NCBI GenBank assembly: GCA_030737875.1
Contig: CM060926.1
Span: forward strand, 314,686,922-314,750,921
Source: Allium sativum
Lineage: Eukaryota > Streptophyta > Magnoliopsida > Asparagales > Amaryllidaceae
Direction of reading: 5' to 3'
Length of the DNA: 64,000 nt
Part shown: positions 1 through 11,573 of the stretch, in pieces
How the letters are laid out: each line of letters opens with the position of its first letter
Position numbering within the stretch: position 1 is the first letter of the stretch
Program-made: the position numbers and the translations under genes
The notes under the pieces: generated by a model
Told to the model about the DNA's origin: nothing
What the model saw: the letters and a program-made list of their open reading frames with translations, nothing else
The model's database searches: none

Positions 1-218
1 TTGAAATATCCCGAAGCTCCCAGTGCAGAGGAGGATATGGCGAAATTTTTCGAAAATTTAAGGTGTTAGCCAAATTTTTGAAGAATTTGAAAAGTTCTTA
101 GAAAATGAAAAGTTAAAGAACTTAAGCTGTAATGAAAATAATGAAAGTTGAGTTGCTTTGTAAAACAACTTTCAGCTTCGTTCCTTTTCGGGGACGAAAA
201 GTTTAAGGTGGGGGAGAT
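1..218 (+). mobile_element. 3' end of a Ty3/gypsy-type internal region, with polypurine tract
   Basis: This is the tail of an LTR retrotransposon whose body lies left of the window. A polypurine tract (AAGGTGGGGGA, 206-216) sits directly before an LTR-like start at 219. Just upstream, 184-202 (CCTTTTCGGGGACGAAAAG) closely matches 48085-48103 in the LARD-like element, which also lies just before its polypurine tract, so this is a shared 3'-end signature. I see no convincing reading frame in the 218 bases. Confidence 0.55.
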
Positions 219-1239
219 CGTAATAACCCAAAAATCCGAGCCAATTTAAAGTTTTTATTTTGGCAATTTTAGCGAATTTTGAATATTTAAAATGATTTAT
301 TTTAAATAATAATGACGAGAAATTTATTTTGAACAGAATTAGAAAGTATATATTTATTTGAATCATCGTTGGAATATAAATATTTTATTTTAATTATAAA
401 AGGAATTGAAAATGGCGCGGTAGTTCGAAAATTCGATTTCAAATTTCAAATGAATGTACATGATTCAAAATAAACCGGATTTTAGCGAAACCAAAAATAT
501 TAGAATCTATTTGAAAATATCCTTCCAACGAATCCGAAAAGTTGAAATTTCATAGCGGGAATAAAAAGTTATGTCCAGTTGAAAATTCAGAATAGTCGTT
601 ATGAAATTTTGGCCCTTAAAAATGGAAATTTTGCAAACGACCTCAGTTTTCGACGAAACCAATTTTGTTGGATCCGGGATGTATAGTTATTGCTAGATTC
701 CAAAATTCATAATTTTTCGAATCAATATGTGAGCGTGGCGAAGTAAAACGTGTTTTGCTAGTTTCAGTTGATTTTAATCGACTGGAAAATGACCATTTTT
801 CAAACGGTCTCAGAATTTGATGAAATTAGTTTTGTTAGGACCGTATCGTCAATACGAAGCTAGATAATATTTTTCAGGAATTTTTAGAGTTCGTATGTGG
901 CCCCGGTAAATTGAAATGTGCGTTCAAATTCAATATATAGATTTATATTTTGATTTTGACGGAAACTGATCGATACGATCGAATCAGCTTACAATACATA
1001 TCTCATTGTGTTCGGAATGGGGGCAATTAGCTAGGGTGACAGTCGTGGGATAGATTTCGAGTACGAAATAAAAAGTTGCTTTTTGAAATTTTAAAATAAT
1101 AAGATATAAATATATATTTATAATTAACCCCCTCCTTATTTCTTTTCCCCAAACCATTGACCCTCCTCATCATTCAAAATCGGATCTAAATAAAAAAAGA
1201 AAAAAAACTCGAATGACGGAACTCTGTTGCTCCTCCAGG

Positions 1240-1462
1240 AGCGCCGCCATCGCGGGTGAGCCACCACCGCGACGCTGTTGCTGGAGCCCCCCTCCTCCTC
1301 GATGCTAGAAACCGTGCCCCCTTGCTCTTCTCTTCTCTCCCGTCCAATCGAAGGCCACATCACCCGATTCCACCGTTGGTCCCCAATGTCGCCGCCCTCC
1401 GACCATGCAGCAAACCCCCTCCGTCCATCGCGCGATAGCAGCTCCCCCCTCCATCGTAGTTC
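1240..1462 (+). promoter_or_regulatory. C-rich leader-like block in the family A LTR
   Basis: An abrupt GC-rich, C/T-rich block in very AT-rich DNA, preceded by a TATA-like run around 1098-1118 (ATATAAATATATATTT). The same order, TATA-like site then C-rich transcribed-leader-like DNA, occurs in the LARD LTRs (41747 onward, 49141 onward). I infer an LTR promoter and 5' leader. Short open frames on both strands here have no recognisable domain. Confidence 0.3.
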
Positions 1463-1589
1463 GACATCCAAATGATGGGTGAATGATTATCTCCATTTTT
1501 TATTAATGTATTTAAAAATATGATTTTTATGTGAAATAAAAATCTGAAATCCATATTTATATTTTTTTGAAATGAAAGAATAGATTTTG

Positions 1590-2015
1590 TTCATAGAAGA
1601 GGTTGAATTTTTAACATTGAAAAGATTGATTTTTAACATAGAAAAATATTGATTTTTAACGTATAAAAGATTTGATTTTTTATATGAGAAAAGCTTTGGA
1701 TTTTGTTGATAGAAAAATATGAGTTTTATATTATAGTAAGAATAAAAATATGATTTTTATATTATAGAAAGAATAAAAATATGATTTTTATAATATAGAG
1801 ATAATAAAAATATGATTTTTATATAATAGAGAATATAAGAATACAATTTTTATATATGTTGTAGCGAAATAAAAATTCAATTTTTATACGAGTTGCAGAT
1901 TGAAAATAGAATTTTTATATAATAGAGAATATAAAAAATATAATTTTTATATATGTAGCGAAATAAAAATCTGATTTTTATTATATATAGTGAGATAAAA
2001 ATGTGATTTTATATG
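1590..2015. repeat. AT-rich minisatellite with palindromic units
   Basis: Degenerate repeats built on ATAAAAATATGATTTTTAT, with roughly 30-50 base spacing. The core pairs with itself (ATAAAAAT against ATTTTTAT), so each unit can form a small hairpin. At least eight units can be picked out, the clearest at 1735-2010. Confidence 0.7.
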
Positions 2016-2696
2016 TGAACAGCAAGAAAATGAAGTTGGAATGTCGGGCGAATCCAAACCGTTTAGAAATAGAGAATGGCGGAGTGGAACCCAAAGGTGA
2101 GAACTCCTCACTTTTATTTTTATTTGTTTTCTAGTTGAAATATATACTAGGATGCAGACGGTGCTTAGCAGCACCGGACGCCCGTCGTCCACAAACCATG
2201 GATGACTTGTTTGTTTGATTGATGTGTTGTGAAAAATGATTGTGTGTAGTGGAATGGAATAAATTATTTTATGGTTAAAAATATAATTTTTAACGTGTAT
2301 ATAAAATAAATAGTTATAAACAAATCGGCCGATTTGTTTATATACACACATTTGACTGATATGGATTGGGACGATAAGTTTTACACATCGCTCAACTACA
2401 CAAATAAAACCTGTGTTTGATTGTTTGAAAACCCCACACGGGTGTTGGGATGAAATTGGCCATACACTAGTCCCAGTAATTAGCTGTATGTCGATCGATT
2501 GATTGATAGGCTGTTATAAGCGTTAAATATTTATATTTGATTCTTCTGCAGTGTAGAATGCACTTTGGGTGATGGTTGACTGTGTTTGACGGTTGTAGTG
2601 TACGTGTGTGTATGAAATCCATATCAATCACATTATATGGTAATTGATTGGGCCTCATTCCAATTTTGAAAATAAAGAATATTATAGAAAAAAAAT

Positions 2697-2895
2697 TCAT
2701 GTGTTGAATAATATAAATTCATGTGTTGAATAAAATATAAATTCATGTGTTGAATAAAATATATTCATGTGTTGAATAAAAGAAAATTCATGTGTTGAAT
2801 AAAATATATTCATGTGTTGAATAAAAAAAATTCATGAATTGAATAAAATATATATTCGTGTGTTGAAGAAAAGATTCATTTGTTGAATAGAATAA
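2697..2895. repeat. About 22-bp tandem repeat, TTCATGTGTTGAATAAAATA
   Basis: About nine tandem units of TTCATGTGTTGAATAAAATA with small length changes. The last units (TTCATGAATTGAAT, TTCGTGTGTTGAAG, TTCATTTGTTGAAT) are the most diverged. The array is not seen in the minus-strand relative of this LTR, so it probably expanded in this copy. Confidence 0.85.
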
Positions 2896-5548
2896 CGAAT
2901 ATATTTAAATATATAAAGCCGTGTTGATTAGATTTGCGCCATTTTGAAGTGAACGATATCTATATCGATTTTATTCATTTTTATAATGAATATCGAAAAG
3001 GAATTGATTTCAAAATATAATATTTTGAAAATATTCTCATTTATATATCGATGATATGGAATATTCAATTTTGATTTGAAATTGAATATGAAGTTGAAAT
3101 CGTTTAGAAAACGAATTTAAAACGATTTAAAAAATATATATTATATATGTAATGGCCTGAAAATAATGTGCCGCGCTGCGGCAGTTCGCGAATTTCGATC
3201 ATTGACTTCGAATGGATATTATGGGAGATTCGACCGTCGGATTCTCTAAAACAGGAACTTTGGGTTCGTATCGAAAAGAGATTTCCAATGAATATTAGAA
3301 ATTTGAAATCTAATGGTTGGATTTGGAATTATGTCCAAATCAAATTTGGAAAAGGTCGCCGTAACTGCAGTTCGATGGCCGTTTATGGAAATCGACTGTA
3401 CGGGCCTTGATAAAATTATTAATAATTTGTGTAAAATCATAAGAAATGATTTGGAAAGAATTGGGATGAAAAACTCCATATTTGAAAAGATAAAAATAGA
3501 TTTCTATCGAAATGAACTAGTTTTGAACTAGAATTAAAATCCATTTATTTTTGAAATAAATAAATTGGATATGAAAGGGTTTTAAAAGTAACCAGAATTC
3601 CCAATAATTGATTTGGAATGGATTTGAATCGAAATTGTCTTTGGAATATTTCGATGTTGGATTTCGTGATTATACAGATTTTGTTAAGGAAATTTGAAAG
3701 ATATATTTATATCGTTATTTCCAATACGATATTTGTTGGTCGTAGAATTTGATATTGAATATAAGCCGATATATTTTCTCTTCAGAGCCTTGTATTTAAT
3801 ATCAAATGGGATTTGGGTTTGTCGTGAATGGTGTCTTCATTAACACTGTCCTTAAACCCAGTTGAGAAAAAGATTAAATCTTTTTATTTAGATTTAATCA
3901 AGTATACCAATTAAATGGTATTTAATTGGAATTGAATTTTGGGTTTATCGTGAACGGTGTTTTAAATAACACTTGTTCTTTAACCCGATGATTAATGGAA
4001 TGTAAATTGGGTTTATCGTGAACTGTGTTTTAACGACATTCGTTTTTTAACCCGATTTACAATGAAATGTGATTTGGAAATTATAAATCTTTTGTAAAGA
4101 TTTAAAGGATATTTTCCAAAGTAAAGTTTTCCAATTTAATAAAACAAATTGGAATGGAATGGAATTCGATTTGGTAATAATCGAAGTGAATTTCTGTGGA
4201 GGAAGACAACTAATATATCTAGAATTTAAAAGGCTTTGCCGTTATTCCATTTATATTATTAGTCAGATATGGAAGTTTATATCGATTATATATATCAATT
4301 TATTTTCCATGAAGATTCCAATGTAAATGGAATGTGATTTTGGGTTTATCGTGAACTTCATGGGATGAATAGGTTGGGATTGGGAAATAAAATATATGAT
4401 TACTTCGGTGTGGTTCACTAATCCCGACTAGTTTGGATTGATTAAAGAATAAATTTAAAGAATTTATCTTTGATAAAATTAATGGGAACCTTTCCCAAAG
4501 TATAAGAATATTCGAATAAAAGAATATTCTAAATTGGAATGAGGCGTATGTTGTGTTTGTGTAACACTTGTTTATTATATACGCGAGTTATTCAGAAAGA
4601 CCGGGTTTATCCCATTCTGAATAACTGATTCGATGATGTGTCGAAGATGAAGACGGTGGTCGAAGACCGGAGGTCTTCACATCGTTTGGATAATTACTGA
4701 TGATCTTGATTGGGATGTACACCCAAGAGGAGGGAATTAGTTGGTGATCGTCCAGATGTACTTGGAGATCGATGGATATGCGAGGTACAAGGTGCCTTCG
4801 GTTTCGTTCAGACCCAGAACGGACTTGTAAATGGACTATGTGTCTGACATTGGATATTATTCTATGTGATTGATGGATATCGGTTGCATGGAGTGGTTTG
4901 CCTGTGTGGCATGCTAAGATGCAAATGATCAAGGCTTTTATTGAAAAGCAAAGTCTTGTGGTTGATGATCAAAGCACCGCCAGTGTGGCATAGCTTTGTG
5001 TAGCATTAATTTGCAAGCCTCACACCCTGGTTGTGAACCAGAATCGGGAGAGGACATCAGGGAGGGCATGCGTTTCTTTCTAGCTAGGGTGGTGTCAGTG
5101 ACCTACCAGCCCTGACATTTATATTATTTCCACCTGTGTGGTTGTTGGATTGCGAGGCGCCTCAGATATATTGGTGACTATGTGGAGCCGATGGAGTCAT
5201 TTTGCTCATTTACGCCCCAAAGGGCGGGGAAACGCAGTGTTCAGGCATTTTAATCCACATCGGTGGACCGGCCCTGACGATCCAAGGGTCACTCGAGCTC
5301 TGATCCTGAGACATGGTAGGCTAGATTATCTTGAAGCGGTGAGGATAATCCCTTGCCTCGGTTCACAGATGGAAATCCAATTTCCAAATACGACATCGTG
5401 CGGTTTTGATTGTAAACCTATATATGGAGACATAGTGGTATGGGCCACTTATGCCGTCTATGATTGATAGTTATGATTGAAATTGTTTTGACACTATAAA
5501 AATATAGCAATAATAAAAGATGAAATTTAGCGTATCAAGCATTATTTG

Positions 5549-5809
5549 GCTATTATAAGGTAAAGCGCTATCCTCCGGCTTGTGTTGCATTGTGTGATGG
5601 GACCTGGGTCTTATAATAGCTTCACTGTTCTTTATTTAGCATTGCGCTATTGTTTTATGCACTGGTATTCTTGAGAGGAAACCCATTCCGTGTTATACGG
5701 CGTGGTCCCTTGATTTACCTAACTTTAAAATCAGAAGAATAACTGTTTTTGTTCTCACACTAGTCACATTACTGACCTGGAGTTTATTGTTTTAACCTAA
5801 ACTCTGGGT
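5549..5809 (+). promoter_or_regulatory. Conserved LTR stem-loop module, copy 1
   Basis: Three paired elements in order. An 11-bp long-range stem joins GCTATTATAAG (5549-5559) to CTTATAATAGC (5610-5620). A short hairpin at 5761-5774 pairs TAGT with ACTG. A 12-bp stem joins ACCTGGAGTTTA (5775-5786) to TAAACTCTGGGT (5798-5809), allowing G-U pairs. It lies about 330 bases before the LTR end at 6137. The same module recurs at 7038-7305, 37589-37842 (minus), 45143-45402 and 52574-52834, and its last two stems at 59504-59554. A structured RNA role is inference. Confidence 0.55.
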
Positions 5810-6137
5810 GCCCCTATTTTCCACACGGGCAGCTAGTAGTTTTGGTTTTGCAGATTTATATTGACAGGAACCTGGTTTACAGCTGGAATGGTATCCGGAA
5901 AGCTCTGTATCCGTATATCTCTTTCAGTTGTGTATTGTATTATTTTTCCTCTGCAGTAATGTATTTAAATCTCTGATATGTAGTAAATGTGTAATATGTA
6001 ATTCATACTCTGTATATTCTTGTATTCTGATGAAATTGTTGTAATTAACAATGAAATGTTCTTCTGTTTGTGTCCCGATGTGGCTTGTTCTCAACTCAAT
6101 TCGTGCTTTCCTTCACGGGGAAGTTCGGGTCGTTTCA

Positions 6138-7678
6138 TAAGTAGTGATCATCTAGACGTACTTGGAGATCGACCGGATATGTGGGGATCTCTCTCCTGTC
6201 TTGGACATATGGGATGAGGAATAAGGTGCCTCCGGTTTCGTTCAAACCCAGAACGGACTTGTAAATGGATATGTGTCTGACATTGGATTTCATTCTATGT
6301 TGATTGATTTCTATTAAATATATATCTGTTTGGTGGCGGAGAATTTGTTCTCTTGCTTAATACCCTTCTCTGAGACGTACGAGTTTAGAGGTTATATATT
6401 GATAGACATCAGTTGTATGGCATGAATTGTCAATGTGGCATGCTAAGATGCAAATAATCAAGGCTTATTGTTGAAAAGCAGAGTCATATGGATGATGATC
6501 AAAGCACGGCTTTAACTAGCATAGCTTTGTGTATATCGTTAATTCGCGAGCCTCACACCCCGGTATGAGTCAAAAAGGGATGAAGAACCGTAGGGAGAAC
6601 TTGCGTTTCTTTCTAGCTAAGAGTGTTGCCATGGTATGGAGCCCTAACATTTTTTTCTTATGTGGATGACGAATGCGAGGCATCTCGGATATGATTGGTC
6701 GACGTACTGACCATTTTGGAGGTCCGATTGGACTGGGAAACATATTGTTCAGGAATAACCAATCCACTAAAGTAAGTGTGACTGGCCCTACCGCATCCTA
6801 GGGTTTCCCATATGTGTGATCCTGAGGCATTTGCTAGAGTGTCTCAAATCAGTGAGGAAGATCCTTTGCCTCGATTCATTGATGGAAATCCAATTTCCAA
6901 TACGACATTTTTCGATTTTAGTTGTAAACTTATGTATGGCGACATAATATATGGTATTTATATTTGAAATTGTTTTGACACTATGCATTTTTAGTAATAA
7001 TAAAATGATTTGTTTTAAAGCGTATCAAGCATGTTTGGCTATTATAAGGTAAGCGCTATCCTCTGGTTTGTGTTGCATTGTGTGATGGGACCTAAGTCTT
7101 ATAATAGCTTCATTTTTCAAAAAGCATTGCTTTATTTACAAATTGTTTTATTTTAGAGTATTCATGGGAGTAAACCCGTTCTATGACATACGGCATGGTC
7201 CCATGATGTACCCTATTTTAAAGTAAAAGTTTAATAGCTGTTTTTAGTTCTCACACCAGTCTCATGACTGACTCGGAGTTTATTGTTTCTACCTAAACTC
7301 TGGGTGCACATATTTTCCACACGGGCAGCTAGTTGTTTTGGTTTTTGCGGATATTTCTTTTCATAGGATCCTAGATTACGGCTGGGGCTATATTCGAAAT
7401 GCTTTGTATCCGTGTATTTCTTTTAGTTGTGGTAGTTGTTATTTTCCGCTGCACATTATATTTATGTATATATATTTCCGTTGTTTTGTAATTTGTAAAT
7501 CCCTGTTTTTTTTCCGTTGTATATTATTTATCTGAACTCTTATATATTCTTGTACTCTGATATAAATTGTTGTAATAGCAATGAAATGTTCTGATGTTTG
7601 TGTTCTGATGCATCGTGTTCCCAAAACAATCCGGGCTTCTACGTCTCTTCAGGGTTCGGGGAAGTCTAGGTCGTCACA
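6138..7678 (+). mobile_element. Truncated second LTR of family A
   Basis: Starts immediately after the LTR end at 6137 and aligns with 4737-6137, so the last 1.4-1.5 kb of the LTR is present twice in tandem. It ends AGGTCGTCACA at 7678. It is not a fresh duplication. It keeps a segment (around 6180-6400, including GGATCTCTCTCCTGTCTTGG) that copy 1 lacks but the minus-strand relative at 38500-38720 has. No primer-binding site lies between the two copies. The likely origin is deletion or illegitimate recombination between two family members. Confidence 0.6.
7038..7305 (+). promoter_or_regulatory. Conserved LTR stem-loop module, copy 2
   Basis: GCTATTATAAG (7038-7048) pairs with CTTATAATAGC (7098-7108). 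CAGTC (7257-7261) pairs with GACTG (7266-7270). ACTCGGAGTTTA (7271-7282) pairs with TAAACTCTGGGT (7294-7305), with three G-U pairs. It lies about 370 bases before the LTR end at 7678, followed by TGC...GGGCAGCTAG as in the other copies. Confidence 0.6.
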
Positions 7679-7740
7679 TGTACAAAGTGCAAAACGACAC
7701 ATGTCGCCCAATAAATTGACGTGCGATGGTCATTATAAAG

Positions 7741-7863
7741 TAAAAAAAGCTTATTTCTACTTTTGGACTACCTATCAGAAGATAGATAATGTGTAAAAGG
7801 TTGCATGTTGTGTTGGAAAGAAGACACTCACCTTAGAAAATGCAAATTTTGCAGCAAAGATAG
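7741..7863 (+). pseudogene. Possible remnant of a CACTA TNP2-type transposase
   Basis: One frame from 7793 reads VKGCMLCWKEDTHLRKCKFC. This resembles the C-x2-C plus acidic-Asp-Thr motif in the conserved core of plant CACTA (TNP2/TNPD) transposases, which usually precedes a Gly-His-Arg-Arg-Phe-Leu motif. That downstream motif is absent because another transposon starts at 7864. Upstream frames contain stops. The fit is by memory and short, so it could be chance, but the acidic transposase-like tail at 12905 on the same strand, on the other side of the insertion, fits one interrupted CACTA element. Confidence 0.35.
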
Positions 7864-7885
7864 ATATATAACAAAATGATCATAT

Positions 7886-8152
7886 TACAACGGTGGAAAA
7901 ATGTTGTAATATACATTTTACAACGGTGGGCTAACCGTCGTATATTAAGAAGTTGTAATAGACTAAAACCTTTTACAACTTTTCTGCACCGTTGTAACAC
8001 CATTGTAATATATATATTTTACAATTTTTTCCCACCGTTGTAATAAATTTATTACAACAACTATGCACCGTTGTTGTTTTAATTTTTACAACTAATTATA
8101 ACTGTTGTGATATATTTTATTACAACTTCTATTTTACAGTTGTAATATATCC
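7886..8152. repeat. Left subterminal repeats of the 5-kb CACTA element
   Basis: About a dozen copies, in both orientations, of TTACAACGGTG and its complement CACCGTTGTAA, with looser TTACAACTT and AGTTGTAATA forms. In characterised CACTA elements such arrays bind the element's own regulatory protein; that role is inferred here. Confidence 0.75.
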
Positions 8153-10486
8153 ACAAATTATATACATATTACAAATAAAAAAATTCATTGCAGAACATAT
8201 TATCTACAAAACTAAAAATATCAAGCAAACTTAAAACATGAACCAAAACGATATATCATTTTTTTCAAACGTTCATCATTTTTTTTACATAATACGCTAA
8301 CAAAACACAATAAATACATACCCAACAAAACAATCTAAAGTAGTCATTCACATTACCAGTTAAACCTTACAAAAAACATAACCATTCCAAAATATATACA
8401 TCGATACAACACAAAAAATGCATATGAATTTTTTTTTTGTCCATGCACTCAGAACTTGTAGCTACATACTAATCAGGTCCAGGTCTCTCAGATCGAGTAC
8501 TTCAACAGATCCTAGACATACAAACCTGGTTAAAAAAAATACAAAATGAGATGCATTGCTTCAATAACTCAAAGGGAAGTCAGAGAGTATCTTTACTTAA
8601 ATAATGCATGTAGGAAAAACTAAACTCCATAACTAAATAACGTCAATTAATATTTTCCTTCATTTAGAAGACGATGAATTACTGAAAGTGAAGGCCTCTT
8701 CGATTCCTCTAGTGCAAACTGATGCTATACCTGATCAGTGGAAACATAAACAACAAGAAAAAACAAGAGTTGGCTGCCTAATCCACATATATACTATAAT
8801 TTACTAAGCAAAATATCCGAAAATTAACAATACTATTCAAATTGCTTAACGACCACATCTATTTACCGTAAATAAAGTATACCGTAGTTGTCTTCCCAAT
8901 ATAAAAGTTAAAGCATAAGGACAGTAGCCACATCATTAATGAACTGTTTAGTCAATGAATGCTTAAGTCTGAAGTTTTTTTTGTTTTGTTATCAATATGA
9001 AAATTATATTAATCTATCAAACATGCTCAAATATCAAAGATGGAGTATCTGTTGCATAATTTGTATGACTTATTTTAGATAATGACTCCTCTCAGGGTTA
9101 TAAGTGCAATTGCTACTAATAACCACTTATCAGTAACATATAATATCATGAATTAGCCCATGATAATGCAACAAGGGTTTTCTAAAAAAAAGTAAACCAG
9201 CCACTTCTTTTAAGACTTCCATTTCCAAACTTTTTTGCTTTTACAGCCTGGGCATTCACTTTAGAAAGACACGAAAACCAAACACCTAACCAACACACCT
9301 CTCTATTTTAAATTGCTTCATTCTTCTTCCAAGTTGTCTCTGCTGAGCTGATTCCAGAAAAGATTGGTACTTAGCTGCGGAAGGTTGAAAGTGCCACTGG
9401 GGTAGCGTTAGCTATCAACTGATTCATTGATCTAAACCAAAGCCGGAGAAACCAACTAATTGGCGATGATCGGTGGAGGAAGATCATAGTCCATTCAGCA
9501 ACCAAGCAGGAGGAGCATACATAAAGAAAAAAAATGCATCAATTCATTTAACCATTTCCTTTTCCAAAGCTTTCGACTTTTAAACCATATCATTTTCAGT
9601 ACCACTTTGTTTCTCTATTTCTTATTAGATAGTTGACTCTCGAGTTTAGCGAGTAGAGTTGAAATCTTCAATTTTTGAAGAACGAAATTGAAGTTTGGAG
9701 GTTGTCTTGTTAAAGACATTTTTACTACAATATTATTTAGCAAAAAAATACCATAGAGTGAGCGGAATAAATTTGTGAAAAAATAAGAAATGTTAGGAGA
9801 TCATAAGCAACCTTACTGACAAATCAAAGGTGTTTATTTGGGTAATAAAACAAACAATAGGCAACTGAATGTAGTTTAGATAACCCTAACTTTGTCTAAG
9901 ACTGACTAAAATTTAGGATAGTATTCTATTGAAAATTGCACTGCACAAACCCTAACTATCGAGTCAAATTGATGAAGGTATAACATTGATGGAAGTAGTA
10001 AAGAATGAAACCCATACCAACATTTATGTCCATTCATGTGGAAGCAACAAAAGCCATTTTTTGGAATTCTCCCTAGAAAAATCAAAGAAAGTCTTAAATT
10101 GTTTCAATGCTCGTATGACTGTACCAAAGCCACCATCATCATTTTTTTAAATCGCAGCAAAGCGAAGTTGAGTTTAACTTGTTAATAACCAATCTTTGTT
10201 GCAAATGATCCCGGTTGCATAACTATACCAGATCCACCACCATTATTGTTGAAATCAACTTCTGTTATGCATAATAAATCTCAAATCAACTTGAGAAAGG
10301 GAGATATAGCCGCCACTACAAATATACTAGTCTCAAATCAATTAGAACCCGCCACTACAAATTGATTTATCCTTGAACCCTCACTAAGAGCTTCAGATTT
10401 AACCCCACATTGTTTGTTTTGCTTCCAGCAGCTGTCCATCCGTCTAAGTCCTGTGCAGGAACAAGTGTTCTAGAATTATTTATAAC

Positions 10487-10553
10487 AAGCAATACAACAA
10501 AACGACCATATTACAACAAAACGGCCATACTACAATAAAAACCATGGTGGAAA
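10487..10553. repeat. Internal copies of the CACTA terminal motif
   Basis: Two adjacent copies of a sequence like the element termini, ACAACAAAACGACCATATT then ACAACAAAACGGCCATACT, followed by CCATGGTGGAAAAAC, lie near the middle of the 5-kb element. They may be a relic of a nested relative or of a composite origin. Confidence 0.45.
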
Positions 10554-11496
10554 AACTCCTGCTTAGGTACCTTTTTTAATAATGAAAGGACATAATGACC
10601 TTCTTTATGTATCCTTGAAACATGCTAATAAAAAGAAGTTACATGTGGTATAATATATATGCAAAAACAGAAGAGAAGGATGAATTTTTGTAAAATTTTA
10701 AAAAGTAACTAATGTGCAGGATTTGCAGAAGAAGCTATTAATGTAATTTTGGCACATTCTGTTTTTTCGATGTTTTGTCAATTGATTAATGTGTCAAAGT
10801 TAACATAGTGCCAATTCCAAGAGCTAAAATTGGAAGCAGGCTAAATAATTTGCAGGTGCACTTGGTTGACGTTTAAGTGGCATAGAAATTAAAGAACTTC
10901 GCTCTCTTGCTTCCGAAATGATATTTCAAACTCCATTGTTAGGATATAATTTCATCAACTCCACATCCAATTTCTGGATTATACTGCTTCGTTATGCAGT
11001 AATTTTTGGATAGAAAAAAGACGTGCTTCTTAAACTATGCTTCTAATTGCATGATATTTTAAGATGGATTCCACTAAAGTTAAGAGATGTTACTCCATCT
11101 AAATATCAATTACAAATGTCAATTTTCCCCTTTTAATAAAGTAACAGTTAGTCTATCAGAAAGTTCAATCCTTTCCAACTACACTTCTGAGAATTGAACC
11201 AAGTTACCATTAAAAAAACCACACACACAAAATACTTGTGAGAAATATGCCTAAGTGACATGATTTCAAAATTCAACTTTCTCCCTCTCCTTCTTAGTTC
11301 TATTTGTTACCATTATTTATACAGTTAAAATAATGATGGTATTCAAATAAGACATCTCAATAAATAGAAGCCTATATAATAAAGAGAAATGTATGAGGCA
11401 TGCAATAACGTATCAAGTAGAAACAACATAATGTCATTCAACCATTGAATAAAAAAAATGAAGTTTGTTTATCATCTAATAAAATAAAGTCCTTAC

Positions 11497-11573
11497 CTCC
11501 TCTTCCTTAAATACAATCGCATCTTCACATTCGCCGTCTTCGTACTCACCATCGTCTTCTGGTTGATTTGCAT
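11497..11573 (-). pseudogene. Acidic exon remnant in the CACTA element
   Basis: Read on the minus strand, one frame gives an Asp/Glu-rich stretch (EDDGEYEDGECEDAIVFKEE) ending at a good splice donor (GAGGTAAGG). Acidic C-terminal tails are common in CACTA transposase-type proteins and one occurs nearby at 12905-12958. The family assignment is inference. Confidence 0.25.

Larger units (their letters stand above)
219..6137 (+). mobile_element. Very long LTR of a gypsy-type element (family A)
   Basis: Read as a 3' LTR following the polypurine tract at 206-216. It starts CGTAATAACCC (expected TG mutated to CG) and ends GGTCGTTTCA at 6137. The ends mirror the TGTAACAACCC and GGGTCGTTACA ends of the LARD-like element. 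The sequence from about 2100 to the end aligns with the reverse complement of 37249-40748 plus 53172 to about 53950, which supports a single LTR family. A C-rich block at 1240-1462 resembles the leader-like block of the LARD LTRs. Two minisatellites (1590-2015, 2697-2895) lie inside. No coding function is supported; the short open frames here look like chance. The left boundary is less secure than the right because no target duplication can be checked. Confidence 0.5.

Noticed and set aside
1136..1475. Several open frames on both strands
   Set aside because: They overlap in a C-rich block with few AT-rich stops; the peptides are low-complexity and share no family features.
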